Notes: generated by a model from the letters alone, not told the origin. A DNA stretch of 64,000 bases from Rhizobium sp. BK376 (GCF_004341625.1 NZ_SLZG01000005.1:186001-250000); one strand, 5' to 3'; shown: positions 7,839-17,305, counted from the stretch's first letter. A program made the numbers and translations.

Positions 7839-8942
7839 CTAAAGCCGCTGGCCCGTCGGCGCATCGAACACATTCAGCTTGTCTAGCGGCAGATAGACCG
7901 GCAGCGTTTGGCGCCCGCGATAGCGGTTGGCATCACGACCATCGATGCGCACGGCGATGCTCTGGCCGGACATGGTCAGGAAAGCGAAGGCATCGGGGCC
8001 GGATTTCTCGAAATATTCGACCGGGCAATCGAAGCGGATGGTCTCGCCCGCATCGCCGCGCTCTTCGGTCAGCAATTCCTCGGCGCGGAAGCCGAGCTTC
8101 ACCGAGCCGCCCTCGGCCGACTTGCCCTTCCACTTATAATGCCCAAGGCCAATCTCGACATTGCTCTTGTCGTCCACGGCGACAAGAGCGCTTCCATTTC
8201 TCTTGACCGTACAATCGAGCACGTTCATCGCCGGCGAGCCGACGAAATCGGCGACGAAGAGGTTGGCGGGCTCATTGTAGATCTCATCCGGCGTACCGAA
8301 CTGCTGGATGACACCTTTGTTCATCACGGCAATCTTCGTCGCCATTGTCATCGCCTCGACCTGGTCGTGGGTTACGTAGACGACGGTGTTCTTCAGCTGG
8401 TTGTGCAGCTTCTTGATCTCTATGCGCATCTCGTTTCGCAGCTTGGCGTCGAGATTGGAGAGCGGCTCGTCGAATAGGCAGACGCCATATTGCTTGACGA
8501 GCGCGCGGCCGATCGCGACGCGTTGGCGCTGACCGCCGGAGAGCTGGGAAGGCTTGCGATCGAGCAGATGCTCGATCTGCAGAAGCTTCGCCGCCCAGGC
8601 GATGCGCTGGTCTGCTTCCGCCTTGGTGATGCCGCGCGAGGACAGGCCAAAATTCATGTTTCCGCGCACAGTCTTGGTCGGATAGAGCGCGTAAGACTGG
8701 AACACCATGGCAAGGCCACGGTCCTTCGGATCAAGATAGCTGACGTCGCGATCGCCGATCAGGATCTCGCCGCCATCGATTTCGAGCAGGCCGGCCAGCA
8801 GATTGAGCAGGGTCGTCTTGCCGCAGCCGGATGGCCCGAGCAGCACGAGAAAATCGCCGTCGCCGATGCTGAGGTTCAGGTTCTCGATGACGGTCAGCGC
8901 GCCGAACTTCTTGACGATATTGTTGAATGCGATCGATGGCAT
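7839..8942 (-). CDS. ABC importer ATPase, UgpC/MalK type
   Basis: The 367-residue ATPase has Walker A GPSGCGKTT near residue 36, the Q-loop FQSYALYP, signature LSGGQRQR, Walker B VCLFDEP and H-loop VTHDQ, followed by a C-terminal TOBE domain typical of CUT1 ATPases. It sits between the permease and binding-protein genes of system 1. System 2 at 15182-18135 has no ATPase gene of its own. Since MalK-type ATPases are often shared, this subunit may energise both importers; that part is inference. Confidence 0.92.
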   Translation of the reverse strand: MPSIAFNNIVKKFGALTVIENLNLSIGDGDFLVLLGPSGCGKTTLLNLLAGLLEIDGGEILIGDRDVSYLDPKDRGLAMVFQSYALYPTKTVRGNMNFGLSSRGITKAEADQRIAWAAKLLQIEHLLDRKPSQLSGGQRQRVAIGRALVKQYGVCLFDEPLSNLDAKLRNEMRIEIKKLHNQLKNTVVYVTHDQVEAMTMATKIAVMNKGVIQQFGTPDEIYNEPANLFVADFVGSPAMNVLDCTVKRNGSALVAVDDKSNVEIGLGHYKWKGKSAEGGSVKLGFRAEELLTEERGDAGETIRFDCPVEYFEKSGPDAFAFLTMSGQSIAVRIDGRDANRYRGRQTLPVYLPLDKLNVFDAPTGQRL

Positions 8943-8946
8943 GCTT

Positions 8947-9855
8947 TCATCCCTTGATGGCGCCGGCCGTAATGCCCTGCACGAAGAACTTGCCGAGAAC
9001 GAAATAGATGACGAGCGGCGGCAGCGCGGTCAAAAGCGCCGAGGCCATGTCGACGGCATAGTTCTTGGCGCCAGTCGTCGTGACCGTGATGTTGTTGAGC
9101 ACTACCGTCATCGGCTGCGTGTCCTGCGCGCCGAAGGTCAGGCCTACGAGGAAGTCGTTCCAGATGCCTGTGATCATCAGGATCAGCACGACGATCATGA
9201 TGTTGCCGGACATGGGCAGCACGATCTCGAAGAAGATGCGCCAGAAGGAACCGGAATCGATCATCGCCGCCGCAATGATCTGCGGCGGCATTCCGCGGAA
9301 ATAATTTCGGAAGATCAGGGTCAAGAAGGGAAGCGACAGCACGCTATGAATGACCGCGATACCGAATGTCGTGCCGTAGATATGCAGCGTGCCCGCGATC
9401 TTGATCAGCGGATACATGATGATCTGGAAGGGCACGAAGGCGCAGATGAAGAGCACGAACAGGAAGCCGTTCGCCCATTTGACGTTCCAGAGCGCCAGCC
9501 CGTAGCCGGTGATGATCGACAACGAGATGGTCAGCACGAGGCTTGGCGCAAGAATATAGAGTGAATTGACGAAGCCGACGCGCACGCCGCTGCAGTTCAT
9601 GCCCGAGCAGGCCTGCGTCCAGGCATAGACCCAGGCATCCACTGTCCATGGATGCGGCCATGAAAAGATCTGGCCTTCGCGGATCTGGTCCATTGTCTTG
9701 AAGGATGTGACGACGATGACGTAGAGCGGCACCGCGAAGAAGGCGGCCGCCATCAGCAGGAAAACGAAGATCACGACGCGATGCGGTCGGATGAGCGGGC
9801 GGCGGCGAGCCTTCGTCCGACTTGCGGAGTGCGATGTCACGGGAATGGCCGTCAT
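8947..9855 (-). CDS. ABC importer permease, MalG type (system 1)
   Basis: The 302-residue membrane protein has a hydrophobic N-terminal anchor after a basic stretch (RRRPLIRPHRVVIFVFLLMA) and a binding-protein-dependent transport domain with about six membrane segments. The EAA-loop region reads AAAMIDSGSFWRIFFEIVLP. The ATG at 9855 overlaps the stop of the upstream permease (ATGA), so translation is probably coupled. The longer frame to 9972 lies inside that gene. It pairs with the permease encoded just upstream. Confidence 0.88.
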   Translation of the reverse strand: MTAIPVTSHSASRTKARRRPLIRPHRVVIFVFLLMAAAFFAVPLYVIVVTSFKTMDQIREGQIFSWPHPWTVDAWVYAWTQACSGMNCSGVRVGFVNSLYILAPSLVLTISLSIITGYGLALWNVKWANGFLFVLFICAFVPFQIIMYPLIKIAGTLHIYGTTFGIAVIHSVLSLPFLTLIFRNYFRGMPPQIIAAAMIDSGSFWRIFFEIVLPMSGNIMIVVLILMITGIWNDFLVGLTFGAQDTQPMTVVLNNITVTTTGAKNYAVDMASALLTALPPLVIYFVLGKFFVQGITAGAIKG

Positions 9856-10727
9856 GTCGCTTTCCTCTGCCGGATGGCCGTTATGATGACGAGCGGCAGG
9901 AACAGGACGAGCGTCGTCAGCAGCATGACGGTCGCGCCGGCCGAGGCGAAGCCGAGATTCTGCTTCTGCCAATAGGCGTCGATAACGAAATAAGCGGGCA
10001 TGATCGAAGCGCCGCCGGGACCGGCATTGGTCATGGCGACGATGATGTCATAGGCCTTCACGACGCCGATGCAGAGCAGGATGATGCAGGTCAGGAAGGT
10101 GAGTTTCATCATCGGGATGATCACCTCGATATAGAGCCGCCAGAAGGGCACGCCATCGAGCCGTGCTGCCTGCCAGATCTCGGAATTGATGGATTTCAGC
10201 CCCGACAGCATCAGCGCCATGAAGAAGCCCGTCGATTGCCAGACGGCGGCGAGAATGACGCCGAACATGACCGTGTCCTGGCTGGCAAGCCAGTTGAACG
10301 AGGCGCTCTGCCAACCGATGGAGTGGAGCACGTTCTCAACGCCGAGGCCGGGATTGAACAGCCAGCGCCAGACGAGGCCTGTCACGATCAGCGAGACTGC
10401 CAGCGGATAGAGGAAGACCGTGCGGAAGATGCCCTCGCCATGCACTTCCTTGTCGATGAGCGCCGCAAGGATGAAGCCGACGACGATGGAGAGCAGGCTG
10501 CCGAGCGCGAAGATCACCAGGTTCTGCAGCGACAGGAGCCAGGAGGCATCGTGAAACAGTCGCCAATATTGCTTCCAGCCGACCAGTTCATAATCGGGAA
10601 AGCGCCGGCTCGCCGTAAACGAAAGATAGACGGTCCAACCGATGGACCCAATGAAAAAGACAAGCGTCAGCAAGGCCGCGGGCGCAACGGCCAGATGCGG
10701 GGTGACGCGGCTCCATCGGATTCCCAT
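9852..10727 (-). CDS. ABC importer permease, MalF type (system 1)
   Basis: The 291-residue inner-membrane protein has about six membrane segments, starting APAALLTLVFFIGSIGWTVYL, and the EAA-loop WQAARLDGVPFWRLYIEVIIP. It is the first gene of the minus-strand importer operon. Its upstream region carries a GAAC-N8-GTTC palindrome shared with the two IclR-flanked promoters. It forms the channel with the permease encoded at 8947-9855. Confidence 0.88.
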   Translation of the reverse strand: MGIRWSRVTPHLAVAPAALLTLVFFIGSIGWTVYLSFTASRRFPDYELVGWKQYWRLFHDASWLLSLQNLVIFALGSLLSIVVGFILAALIDKEVHGEGIFRTVFLYPLAVSLIVTGLVWRWLFNPGLGVENVLHSIGWQSASFNWLASQDTVMFGVILAAVWQSTGFFMALMLSGLKSINSEIWQAARLDGVPFWRLYIEVIIPMMKLTFLTCIILLCIGVVKAYDIIVAMTNAGPGGASIMPAYFVIDAYWQKQNLGFASAGATVMLLTTLVLFLPLVIITAIRQRKAT

Positions 10728-10788
10728 GAGCCTCCTCCTTTGGCCGCAAGCGCTTCACTCCTCTGAAACACCGGCAACCAGTTTTTAT

Positions 10789-10808
10789 ATGAACTTCCTC
10801 TTGTTCAT
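10789..10808. promoter_or_regulatory. Putative IclR operator (importer 1 promoter)
   Basis: ATGAAC-N8-GTTCAT is a perfect inverted repeat about 60 bp upstream of the first importer gene. It shares its design with the sites at 5448 and 12989. Confidence 0.5.
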
Positions 10809-10912
10809 AACGGACCAACTATAGGAATCGAAAACCGGCGATGTCAATCGGATTTCGGCCCCGTTTCCCGGTTGCGCCGGTTTGACGAGTGGCTACCACC
10901 GAGACATTCGCT

Positions 10913-12109
10913 TCAGTCGAAGAAATCGCGATCGTCTTCCGTGAGGTACTGTTTTGCCTTCTCGGGCACGAGATCGACGCCCATGCCCGGCCGCTCGATG
11001 ATATCGACGAAGCCATTCTTCACGATCGTCTGCGGCAGGCCTTCGACGATCTCGTACCACCAGTCGGGATCGCCGGTGGTGTATTCGAAGGCGATGAAAT
11101 TGTTCGGCAGCGTGGCGCAGACCTGGATCAGTGCGCCGAGGCCGAGAAGACCGTTCGCCGTGCCATGCGGCGCCATCAGGATCGAATGCAGGTCGGCATA
11201 TTCCGCGATCCATTTCAACTCGGCGATCCCGCCGACATCGGCCGGATCCGGGCCAACGATATTGACCGCATGGGTCTCGATAAGTTCCTTGAAATTCTGC
11301 CGCAGATAGATCTGTTCGCCGGTGTGGATCGGTATGGTGCTGACGCGCGTCAGTTCGCGATAGACGCCGGCATTGACCCATGGCGTATAGTCGCCTGAGA
11401 TCAGGTCCTCCAGCCACATGAGATGATAGGGCTCGACCATCCGCGCCAGGCGAATGGCATCGGGCAGCATCCAGCCCGGCCCGCAGTCGAGGGCGAGCCC
11501 GATCGCGTCGCCGGCCACCTCCTTCATCGCCGCCACGCAGTCCACGAGATGTCGCAGGCCCTTTTCGGTGATCGGACCGCGATCGAGTGCGCCATGGAAA
11601 GGGCTGCTCGATGGCTCGCCGTAGTAGAAGCCCGGCACCTCGCGTTTCATGGGAGAATGAAAGCCGATCGGCTGTTTGATGATGGAAAAGCCTTCCGGTA
11701 GGGCCATCATCTTCTTCAGGTCGTCGGCATAATCCTCCGGCCGATAGCCGGCCATCGGGAAGCGAATCGCACCGTTATAGACGCGAATGCGATCGCGCAC
11801 CTTGCCGCCCAGCAGCTTGTAGACCGGCACGCCGGCGACTTTGCCTGCCACATCCCAGAGCGCCATTTCGATGACGCTGACGGCGGAACCCCAGGGCTTG
11901 AAGCCGCCGCGCTGGCGGATCTTCAGCATGACGCGCTCGACATCGGTAGGATCTTCGCCGATCAGCGCATCGCGGAATGCAAGGATATGGCTCTTCAGAT
12001 AGGGTTTCCAGGTTTCCGCCTGGCCATAGCCGGAAATACCCTCGTCGGTGACGACACGCACGATCGGGCTCTTGCCGATGACGGCGCATTTCAGATCAAC
12101 GATCTTCAC
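10913..12109 (-). CDS. Enolase-superfamily sugar-acid dehydratase (mandelate racemase group), copy 1
   Basis: The 398-residue protein has the N-terminal capping domain (RVVTDEGISGYGQAET) and the barrel with GLALDCGPGW, MWLEDLISG and HTGEQIY, supplying the three acidic metal ligands. MAPHGTAN provides the general-base His. The family removes a proton next to a carboxylate and, in catabolic operons, usually dehydrates an aldonate. It lies between the ABC importer and the IclR2 gene, all on the minus strand. The substrate is unknown. A second member with different active-site residues is encoded at 13805. Confidence 0.85.
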   Translation of the reverse strand: MKIVDLKCAVIGKSPIVRVVTDEGISGYGQAETWKPYLKSHILAFRDALIGEDPTDVERVMLKIRQRGGFKPWGSAVSVIEMALWDVAGKVAGVPVYKLLGGKVRDRIRVYNGAIRFPMAGYRPEDYADDLKKMMALPEGFSIIKQPIGFHSPMKREVPGFYYGEPSSSPFHGALDRGPITEKGLRHLVDCVAAMKEVAGDAIGLALDCGPGWMLPDAIRLARMVEPYHLMWLEDLISGDYTPWVNAGVYRELTRVSTIPIHTGEQIYLRQNFKELIETHAVNIVGPDPADVGGIAELKWIAEYADLHSILMAPHGTANGLLGLGALIQVCATLPNNFIAFEYTTGDPDWWYEIVEGLPQTIVKNGFVDIIERPGMGVDLVPEKAKQYLTEDDRDFFD

Positions 12110-12133
12110 TCCTCGTCCTCCCTGAAATCTGTT

Positions 12134-12916
12134 CTAGATCGGCATCGCCTCGCTGATGGCGCGGGCGGCATCGATCGCCGCGATGCGGATTTCCTCCATG
12201 CGCGCGGGCTCCGCCCCCGCCAGGAACGGCACGCTGACAGCCGCCACCATCCGGCCCGATCGATCGAAGACGGGCGCGGCGAAAGCGTGGATGCTCGGTG
12301 CGTTCTCGCCGCGATCCTGCGCCCAGCCGGCGCGTTTGATGCGGGCGAGTTCCGCCGCCAGCTTCCTGGGGTCGGTGATCGACTTGGCGGTATAGGCGAT
12401 GAGCGGCTTGGCAAGCCAGATGGCCAGTTCGTCGGCGGAGAGATGCGCCAGCAGCAGCTTGCTCGCCGCTCCGGCATGGATCGGCATGCGCTGGCCCGGA
12501 GCGACGGTCAGCGCATATTCGCGCCGGCCCTGCGAAACAGCGATGACGAGAATGCCTTCGTGATCGATGACCGATAGCTTCGTGCCTTCGCCGAGATCGG
12601 CCGAGAGCTTATCGAGAAAGGGCTGCGCGAGGCTCGCAAGGTCGATATCGCTGACGCCGGCAACGACATGGGCGGCGAGTGCCAGAAGCCGGCGGCCGAG
12701 ATGATAGGCGCCGGCATCGTCCCGGCGCACCATGTCATGCTCATATAGCGTGTTGAGGATGCGGTAGACGGTCGTGCGCGGCAGCGAGAGCTGCGCGGTC
12801 AGCTCGCGGATCGTCGCGCCGTTCGGCCGGCGCTCGATCTGGCCGAGCACGTCCATCATCCGCTCGATAACAGGGATCGTGTGCTTGGCCGCACCGGTTT
12901 CGCTCGCGTCGTCCAT
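12134..12916 (-). CDS. IclR-family transcriptional regulator (copy 2)
   Basis: The 260-residue protein has the same architecture as the IclR encoded at 4465. Its recognition helix LPRTTVYRILNTL is nearly identical to SRTTVYRMLNTL of copy 1, and the effector domain contains GTKLSV, AGAASKLLLAH and VSVPFLAG. The gene is divergent from the RraA/dehydratase operon and 24 bp upstream of the first enolase-family gene. The near-identical recognition helices fit the shared GAAC palindromes in this block, so the two paralogues may bind overlapping sites. Confidence 0.9.
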   Translation of the reverse strand: MDDASETGAAKHTIPVIERMMDVLGQIERRPNGATIRELTAQLSLPRTTVYRILNTLYEHDMVRRDDAGAYHLGRRLLALAAHVVAGVSDIDLASLAQPFLDKLSADLGEGTKLSVIDHEGILVIAVSQGRREYALTVAPGQRMPIHAGAASKLLLAHLSADELAIWLAKPLIAYTAKSITDPRKLAAELARIKRAGWAQDRGENAPSIHAFAAPVFDRSGRMVAAVSVPFLAGAEPARMEEIRIAAIDAARAISEAMPI

Positions 12917-12988
12917 TGCGCATCATTGCCGCAGGCAAGCTCCGGATGGAGATTGACAAGGTTCTCGCCATCCCATTACCATGCAATC

Positions 12989-13007
12989 TTGAACAGAGGA
13001 AGTTCAA
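12989..13007. promoter_or_regulatory. Putative IclR operator (RraA promoter)
   Basis: TTGAAC-N7-GTTCAA is a perfect inverted repeat between IclR2 and the RraA-family gene, with a spacer one base shorter than in the sites at 5448 and 10789. It is followed by ATA, as at the other sites. Confidence 0.5.
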
Positions 13008-13081
13008 ATATGGATTGACCGATGGAGGTCGGGTAATCCGGGAGCGGGCCTTGCGGCGCGTTCCGCCTGAGGAGGCAAGCC

Positions 13082-13777
13082 ATGGACGAGCATGCGCGGG
13101 AGATCGCCGGCAAGGCCGAGCGGTTCAAGAAACTCTATACGGCCGCTGTCTACGACATCATGGACGAGATGGGTCTGCCCAATCAGTGCATGGATCTCGG
13201 CATCAGAGGGCTCGACCGCTCGATGCGGATTGCCGGCCCGGCTTTTACGGTCGCTGTCACAGCCGATATGCGTACGGACGCCGAATATGATCTCGAAGAG
13301 GTCAAGACCTTCACCTTCTTTCGTCGCATGTATCCCGGCTGCGTGGTGCTGATATCGGCAGCGGGCGAGCGAAACGCCGGCCATTGGGGCGAGTTGATGA
13401 GCACGGCCTCCAAGGCACGCGGGGCGACCGGCGTCGTGGTCGATGGCGGCATTCGCGATGGCAATATCCTGATAGGCATGGAGGACTGGCCGGTCTTTAC
13501 CCGTTATCTTTCGCCGATCGAGTCCCGCGGCCGCACGCGCATCAGCGGTGTCGAGGTTCCGATCGCCGTGACGGGCACGCTGACAGCGCAGATCCGCATC
13601 AATCCCGGCGACTGGCTGTTCGGCGACATGGATGGCGTCGTCGTCATTCCCGCCGACAAGGTGGACACCGTCCTTGCCAAGGCGGAGGAGATGACGACGA
13701 TCGAGAACCGCTCGCGCAACGAGATCCGCGCCGGCGGCGATGTCGCCGACATCTATGCGAAATATGGGCGGCTTTGA
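13082..13777 (+). CDS. RraA-family protein, possible 2-oxoacid aldolase
   Basis: The 231-residue product matches the RraA/HMG-aldolase fold: AAVYDIMDEMG near the N-terminus, GVVVDGGIRDGN in the middle and GDWLFGDMDGVVVIPADKVD near the end. The DGGxRD motif supplies the metal and pyruvate-binding residues in family members that are class II aldolases. Others only regulate RNase E, but a catabolic context with a dehydratase directly downstream favours cleavage of a 2-oxo acid. The ATG at 13082 follows GAGG. Confidence 0.78.
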   Translation: MDEHAREIAGKAERFKKLYTAAVYDIMDEMGLPNQCMDLGIRGLDRSMRIAGPAFTVAVTADMRTDAEYDLEEVKTFTFFRRMYPGCVVLISAAGERNAGHWGELMSTASKARGATGVVVDGGIRDGNILIGMEDWPVFTRYLSPIESRGRTRISGVEVPIAVTGTLTAQIRINPGDWLFGDMDGVVVIPADKVDTVLAKAEEMTTIENRSRNEIRAGGDVADIYAKYGRL

Positions 13778-13804
13778 GCTCGGGATAGCCGGCTGGGAGG
13801 AAGC

Positions 13805-14974
13805 ATGAAGATCACGGCACAGAAAGTCTTCGTCGCCAATGTCTCGCGCACCAACTTCGTCTTCGTGAAGTTCTATACGGACGAAGGTTATGAGGGCGTG
13901 GGCGAAGCGACGCTCGAGTGGAAGACGCTGACGATCGTCTCCGCGCTGGAAGAGCTGGAGCGCGTCCTCATTGGCCGCGATCCCTTTGCCGTCGATGCGA
14001 TCGTCGAGCAGCTGCACCGCGATTCCTATTGGCGCACGGGTGCTGTCTTCCGTACCGCGCTGGGGGCGATCGAGGCTGCGTTGCTCGACATCAAGGGCAA
14101 GGCGCTCGGCGTCCCCGTCTTCGAGCTTCTTGGCGGCAAGTATCGCGACCGTGTCGCCTGTTACGCCAATCACTGGTTCTTCGGCGCGGTCACCCCGGAG
14201 CAATATGCGGACAATGCCCGCAAGGCGGTCGCCATGGGTTATCGCGCGCTGAAATGGGATCCCTTCGATGTCGCCGATCTCGAAATGGATCGGAAGCAGC
14301 GGCGCCAGACGATCGATATCGTCGCGGCGGTGCGAGATGCGGTCGGCCCCGATGTCGACTTGATGCTCGACGTTCACGGCCGGCTGAACGTGCCGACGGC
14401 GATTGCCATGTGCCGTGAACTCGCCCCCTATGATCTGCGCTGGATCGAGGAGCCGACGCCGCCTGAAAGCATCGATGCGCTGGTCGACGTCCGCGCCGCA
14501 AGCCCGGTGCCGATCGCGGCCGGAGAGCGCTGGTTCGAGCCTGGGAAATTCCTGGAGGCGCTGAGCAAGAAGGCCGTCGATATCCTTCAGCCTGACGTCT
14601 CCCATGCCGGCGGGCTCGGTGAGACGAAGCGCATCTCGCATATGGCGCATCATCATCTGATCCCGGTCGCGCCGCACAATCCCGTCGGACCGGTCATGAA
14701 CGCGATGACGCTGCACATGTCGGTGGCGATCCCGAATTTCTCCGTCTTCGAAACCGTTTCCGTCGATGTGCCCTGGCGCAAGGAACTGGTGCGCGAGACG
14801 CTGCAATTCGAGGATGGCGCGATCCTTGCGCCCACCGCGCCGGGGCTCGGCGTGGAACTCATCGAGGAGGCCTGCGCCCGCTATCCCTACGAGCCCTATA
14901 ACGTGCCGCTTTTCGACGGCAGCATGAATACGAGCGGCGTTGCGGCGGGCGCTGCGACCTACCCCCGCGATTGA
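13805..14974 (+). CDS. Enolase-superfamily sugar-acid dehydratase, copy 2
   Basis: The 389-residue protein has the capping domain (FYTDEGYEGVGEATLEWK) and a barrel with ALKWDPF, MLDVHGR, WIEEPTPPE, AAGERWF and VAPHNPVGP, giving Lys, Asp-Glu-Glu metal ligands and a His base. The VHGR and GERWF arrangement is close to galactonate- or gluconate-type dehydratases. A GGAGG precedes the start and it follows the RraA gene by 27 bp. Together they could dehydrate an aldonate and cleave the 2-keto-3-deoxy product. Confidence 0.85.
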   Translation: MKITAQKVFVANVSRTNFVFVKFYTDEGYEGVGEATLEWKTLTIVSALEELERVLIGRDPFAVDAIVEQLHRDSYWRTGAVFRTALGAIEAALLDIKGKALGVPVFELLGGKYRDRVACYANHWFFGAVTPEQYADNARKAVAMGYRALKWDPFDVADLEMDRKQRRQTIDIVAAVRDAVGPDVDLMLDVHGRLNVPTAIAMCRELAPYDLRWIEEPTPPESIDALVDVRAASPVPIAAGERWFEPGKFLEALSKKAVDILQPDVSHAGGLGETKRISHMAHHHLIPVAPHNPVGPVMNAMTLHMSVAIPNFSVFETVSVDVPWRKELVRETLQFEDGAILAPTAPGLGVELIEEACARYPYEPYNVPLFDGSMNTSGVAAGAATYPRD

Positions 14975-15013
14975 CACCACGGGGCACTGCGCCAAGTTCT
15001 ATGAGAAATTGCA

Positions 15014-15031
15014 TTATTCAAATGTGAATAA
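15014..15031. promoter_or_regulatory. Palindrome upstream of importer 2
   Basis: TTATTCA-AATG-TGAATAA is a perfect inverted repeat with 7-bp arms, about 150 bp upstream of the importer 2 binding protein. Its right half resembles TTCAAATGT next to the operator at 5448. Confidence 0.4.
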
Positions 15032-15181
15032 GACGATTGAAGCAGACGGAGATTGGATGTCGCGATCAACGGAGGTCGCATCCTCCGGGGCGGAAAGAGC
15101 AGCCGCTCGATCCCTGCGCAAGACAGTGGTGAATTGAGGAGACAGGCGCGGCGCTGAGACCGCGCGACGGAGGAGCAAGCG

Positions 15182-16393
15182 ATGAAGGGTTTGAGGATAG
15201 CGGCTGCCACGGTCTCGGCATTTGCATTGATGGCTGGCAGCGCCTTTGCCGGCGAGGTGGTTTGGTGGACGCCCAATTGGGGCCAGGCGCGCGCCGAGAA
15301 ATTGGCCGCCGATTTCCAGAAGGCCAATCCCGGCATCACCATCAAGATGGAAGTGACGACCTCGAACGGCCTGCCGCAGCGCATCCTGACGGCGCTGCAA
15401 TCGGGCGCCGCTCCCGATGTCATTGAGGTGCAGCATCCCTGGGTACAAGGCTATGCCCAATCCGATCTCGTCCAGCCGCTCGACGACGTCATCCAGGACA
15501 AGGACGATTACAACAAGGCGTCGATCAACTACGACACCTATGACGGCAAACTCTACGGCATTCCCTATCGCATCGAATGCGTCGGCGTTCTCTATAATCT
15601 CGCCGACTTCACTGGCGCAGGCCTCGATCCCGCCAATCCGCCGCAGACCTGGGATCAATGGATGGATGCCGCCAAGAAGATGACGACGGGCGGCAAGTTC
15701 GGCATGGCGATCACAGGGGGCGGCGAGGTCGGCAACACGATCACGCGCCTGCTGCCGCTGATCTGGATGAACGGCGGCGACATCATCAGCGGCGATGGCA
15801 AGAGCGCCGTCGTCAATTCGCCGGAAGCAGTGGCCGCGGTCAAATTCTATACGGATTTCTACAAGAACAAGTATTCACCGGACTCGACCCTGCAGAATGA
15901 CGGCATCGCTAACCGGCAGCTCTTCATTGCCGGCAAGGTCTCCATGTACCAGACCGGGCAATACGATATCGCGCCCATCATGCAGGCAAAGGCCGACCTG
16001 AAGCTCGGCGCGATGGCGACGCCTCATCCGGATGGCAAGCAGACGGCGGGCGTCATAGGCGGCTGGAGCTACGTTATCCCCAAGGATGCGAAGAACCCGG
16101 ACGATGCCAAGAAATTCATCCAGTTTCTGAATACGTCGGACAATCAGGGCTTCTTCACCGACACTTTCCCCGCAAGGGCATCTTCGCTGAAGCTGCCGCG
16201 TTTCCAGGACCCGATGTTGAAACAATTCGCGGCGATGCTGCCCTATGGCCGCCCGGCGCCGAATACGCCGCACTGGGTGGAGATCTCGCAGGCCGTTTTC
16301 GATGGCGTGCAGCGGATCCTTTCGGGCGATCAGGACCCCAAGGCGGCGATGGACCAGGCAAACGAGGAGATCCAGGCCCTGCTCGACAGCTGA
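15182..16393 (+). CDS. ABC importer sugar-binding protein (CUT1, system 2)
   Basis: The 403-residue protein has a cleavable signal peptide (AAATVSAFALMAGSAFAGE, cleavage near residue 21) and a family-1 solute-binding fold with PNWGQARAEKLAADFQKANPG, SGAAPDVIEVQHPWVQGYA and a Trp-rich ligand region. It starts an operon of binding protein, two permeases and an aldo/keto reductase. The ligand is probably a sugar or sugar derivative related to that of system 1, since both importers flank the same catabolic genes. Confidence 0.87.
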   Translation: MKGLRIAAATVSAFALMAGSAFAGEVVWWTPNWGQARAEKLAADFQKANPGITIKMEVTTSNGLPQRILTALQSGAAPDVIEVQHPWVQGYAQSDLVQPLDDVIQDKDDYNKASINYDTYDGKLYGIPYRIECVGVLYNLADFTGAGLDPANPPQTWDQWMDAAKKMTTGGKFGMAITGGGEVGNTITRLLPLIWMNGGDIISGDGKSAVVNSPEAVAAVKFYTDFYKNKYSPDSTLQNDGIANRQLFIAGKVSMYQTGQYDIAPIMQAKADLKLGAMATPHPDGKQTAGVIGGWSYVIPKDAKNPDDAKKFIQFLNTSDNQGFFTDTFPARASSLKLPRFQDPMLKQFAAMLPYGRPAPNTPHWVEISQAVFDGVQRILSGDQDPKAAMDQANEEIQALLDS

Positions 16394-16447
16394 GCCGGCA
16401 TCGAACGGCGCCCGTATCCGCAGCCATCTGACAGGAAAGGTCGATCC

Positions 16448-17305
16448 ATGGGTCGCCAGTCAACCGGTCTTCTGTTCGTTCTTCCTGCGATGATCGTGCT
16501 GGCGATGCTGATCGCCTATCCCATTGCCTATACCGTCTTCCTCAGCGCGACCGATGCGCATGGGGCGCTGACGACGCGCAATTTCGTCAATGTGCTGCGC
16601 CCGCCGGTAACGCGGCAGGCCTTCGTCAATCTCATCTATTTCGTCGGCGGCTCGATCGTCTTTCAGGTCACGCTCGGAACGGCGGCAGCGATTCTGCTCA
16701 ACCAGCATTTCACCGGCCGGGCGCTGCTGCGCTCCATCACGCTGATCCCCTGGGTCGTCCCCGGCATCGTCGCCGCGACCACCTGGGCATGGATGTTCCA
16801 CACCGAGTTCGGCATCATCAACTATATGATGACCGGCGCGGGCATCCTTCCCGCTCCGATCAGCTGGCTCACCAATGGCAACACGGTCATGCCCGTCCTG
16901 ATCGCCATCAATGTCTGGAAGCTCTTCCCCTTCGTCGCGATCATGGTGCTGGCCGGGCTACAGGCGATTCCGAAGGAACTCTATGAAGCCGCGAAGGTCG
17001 ATGGGGCCGGGTTCTGGGAGGAAGTCTGGTACGTGACGCTGCCGCAGGTGCGCTCCGTCATCGTCGCGGTGACCTTGCTTCTCGTCATCTGGGGGCTGAA
17101 TTCCATCACGCTGATCTATGCGATCACCAAGGGCGGCCCGGCCAACAAGACGCTGATCACCCCGATCCAGATTTTTCGCCTCGCCTTCGAAAGCTTCCAG
17201 TTCAACCAGGCGGCAGCGCTTTCGGTAATCTTCTTCGTGGTCGCCGGGATATTGGTGGCGATCTATCTGAAAGTGTCCTCGGCCACTCCGGGAGAGGCGC
17301 GATGA
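16448..17305 (+). CDS. ABC importer permease, MalF type (system 2)
   Basis: The 285-residue membrane protein begins with a hydrophobic helix (GLLFVLPAMIVLAMLIAYPIAY) and carries the EAA-loop ELYEAAKVDGAGFWEEVWYVTLP, typical of CUT1 permeases. An AGGAAAGG ribosome site precedes the ATG. Its end overlaps the next permease (ATGA). With that protein it forms the membrane channel for the binding protein encoded upstream. Confidence 0.88.
   Translation: MGRQSTGLLFVLPAMIVLAMLIAYPIAYTVFLSATDAHGALTTRNFVNVLRPPVTRQAFVNLIYFVGGSIVFQVTLGTAAAILLNQHFTGRALLRSITLIPWVVPGIVAATTWAWMFHTEFGIINYMMTGAGILPAPISWLTNGNTVMPVLIAINVWKLFPFVAIMVLAGLQAIPKELYEAAKVDGAGFWEEVWYVTLPQVRSVIVAVTLLLVIWGLNSITLIYAITKGGPANKTLITPIQIFRLAFESFQFNQAAALSVIFFVVAGILVAIYLKVSSATPGEAR

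Noticed and set aside
6526..7842. 438-codon plus-strand frame opposite the sugar-binding protein gene
   Set aside because: It is the antisense shadow of a clearly conserved binding protein with signal peptide; its own sequence is low-complexity His/Asp/Arg-rich.
13004..14995. 663-codon minus-strand frame opposite RraA and dehydratase genes
   Set aside because: It is an antisense shadow in GC-rich DNA; the plus-strand frames carry complete active-site motifs.
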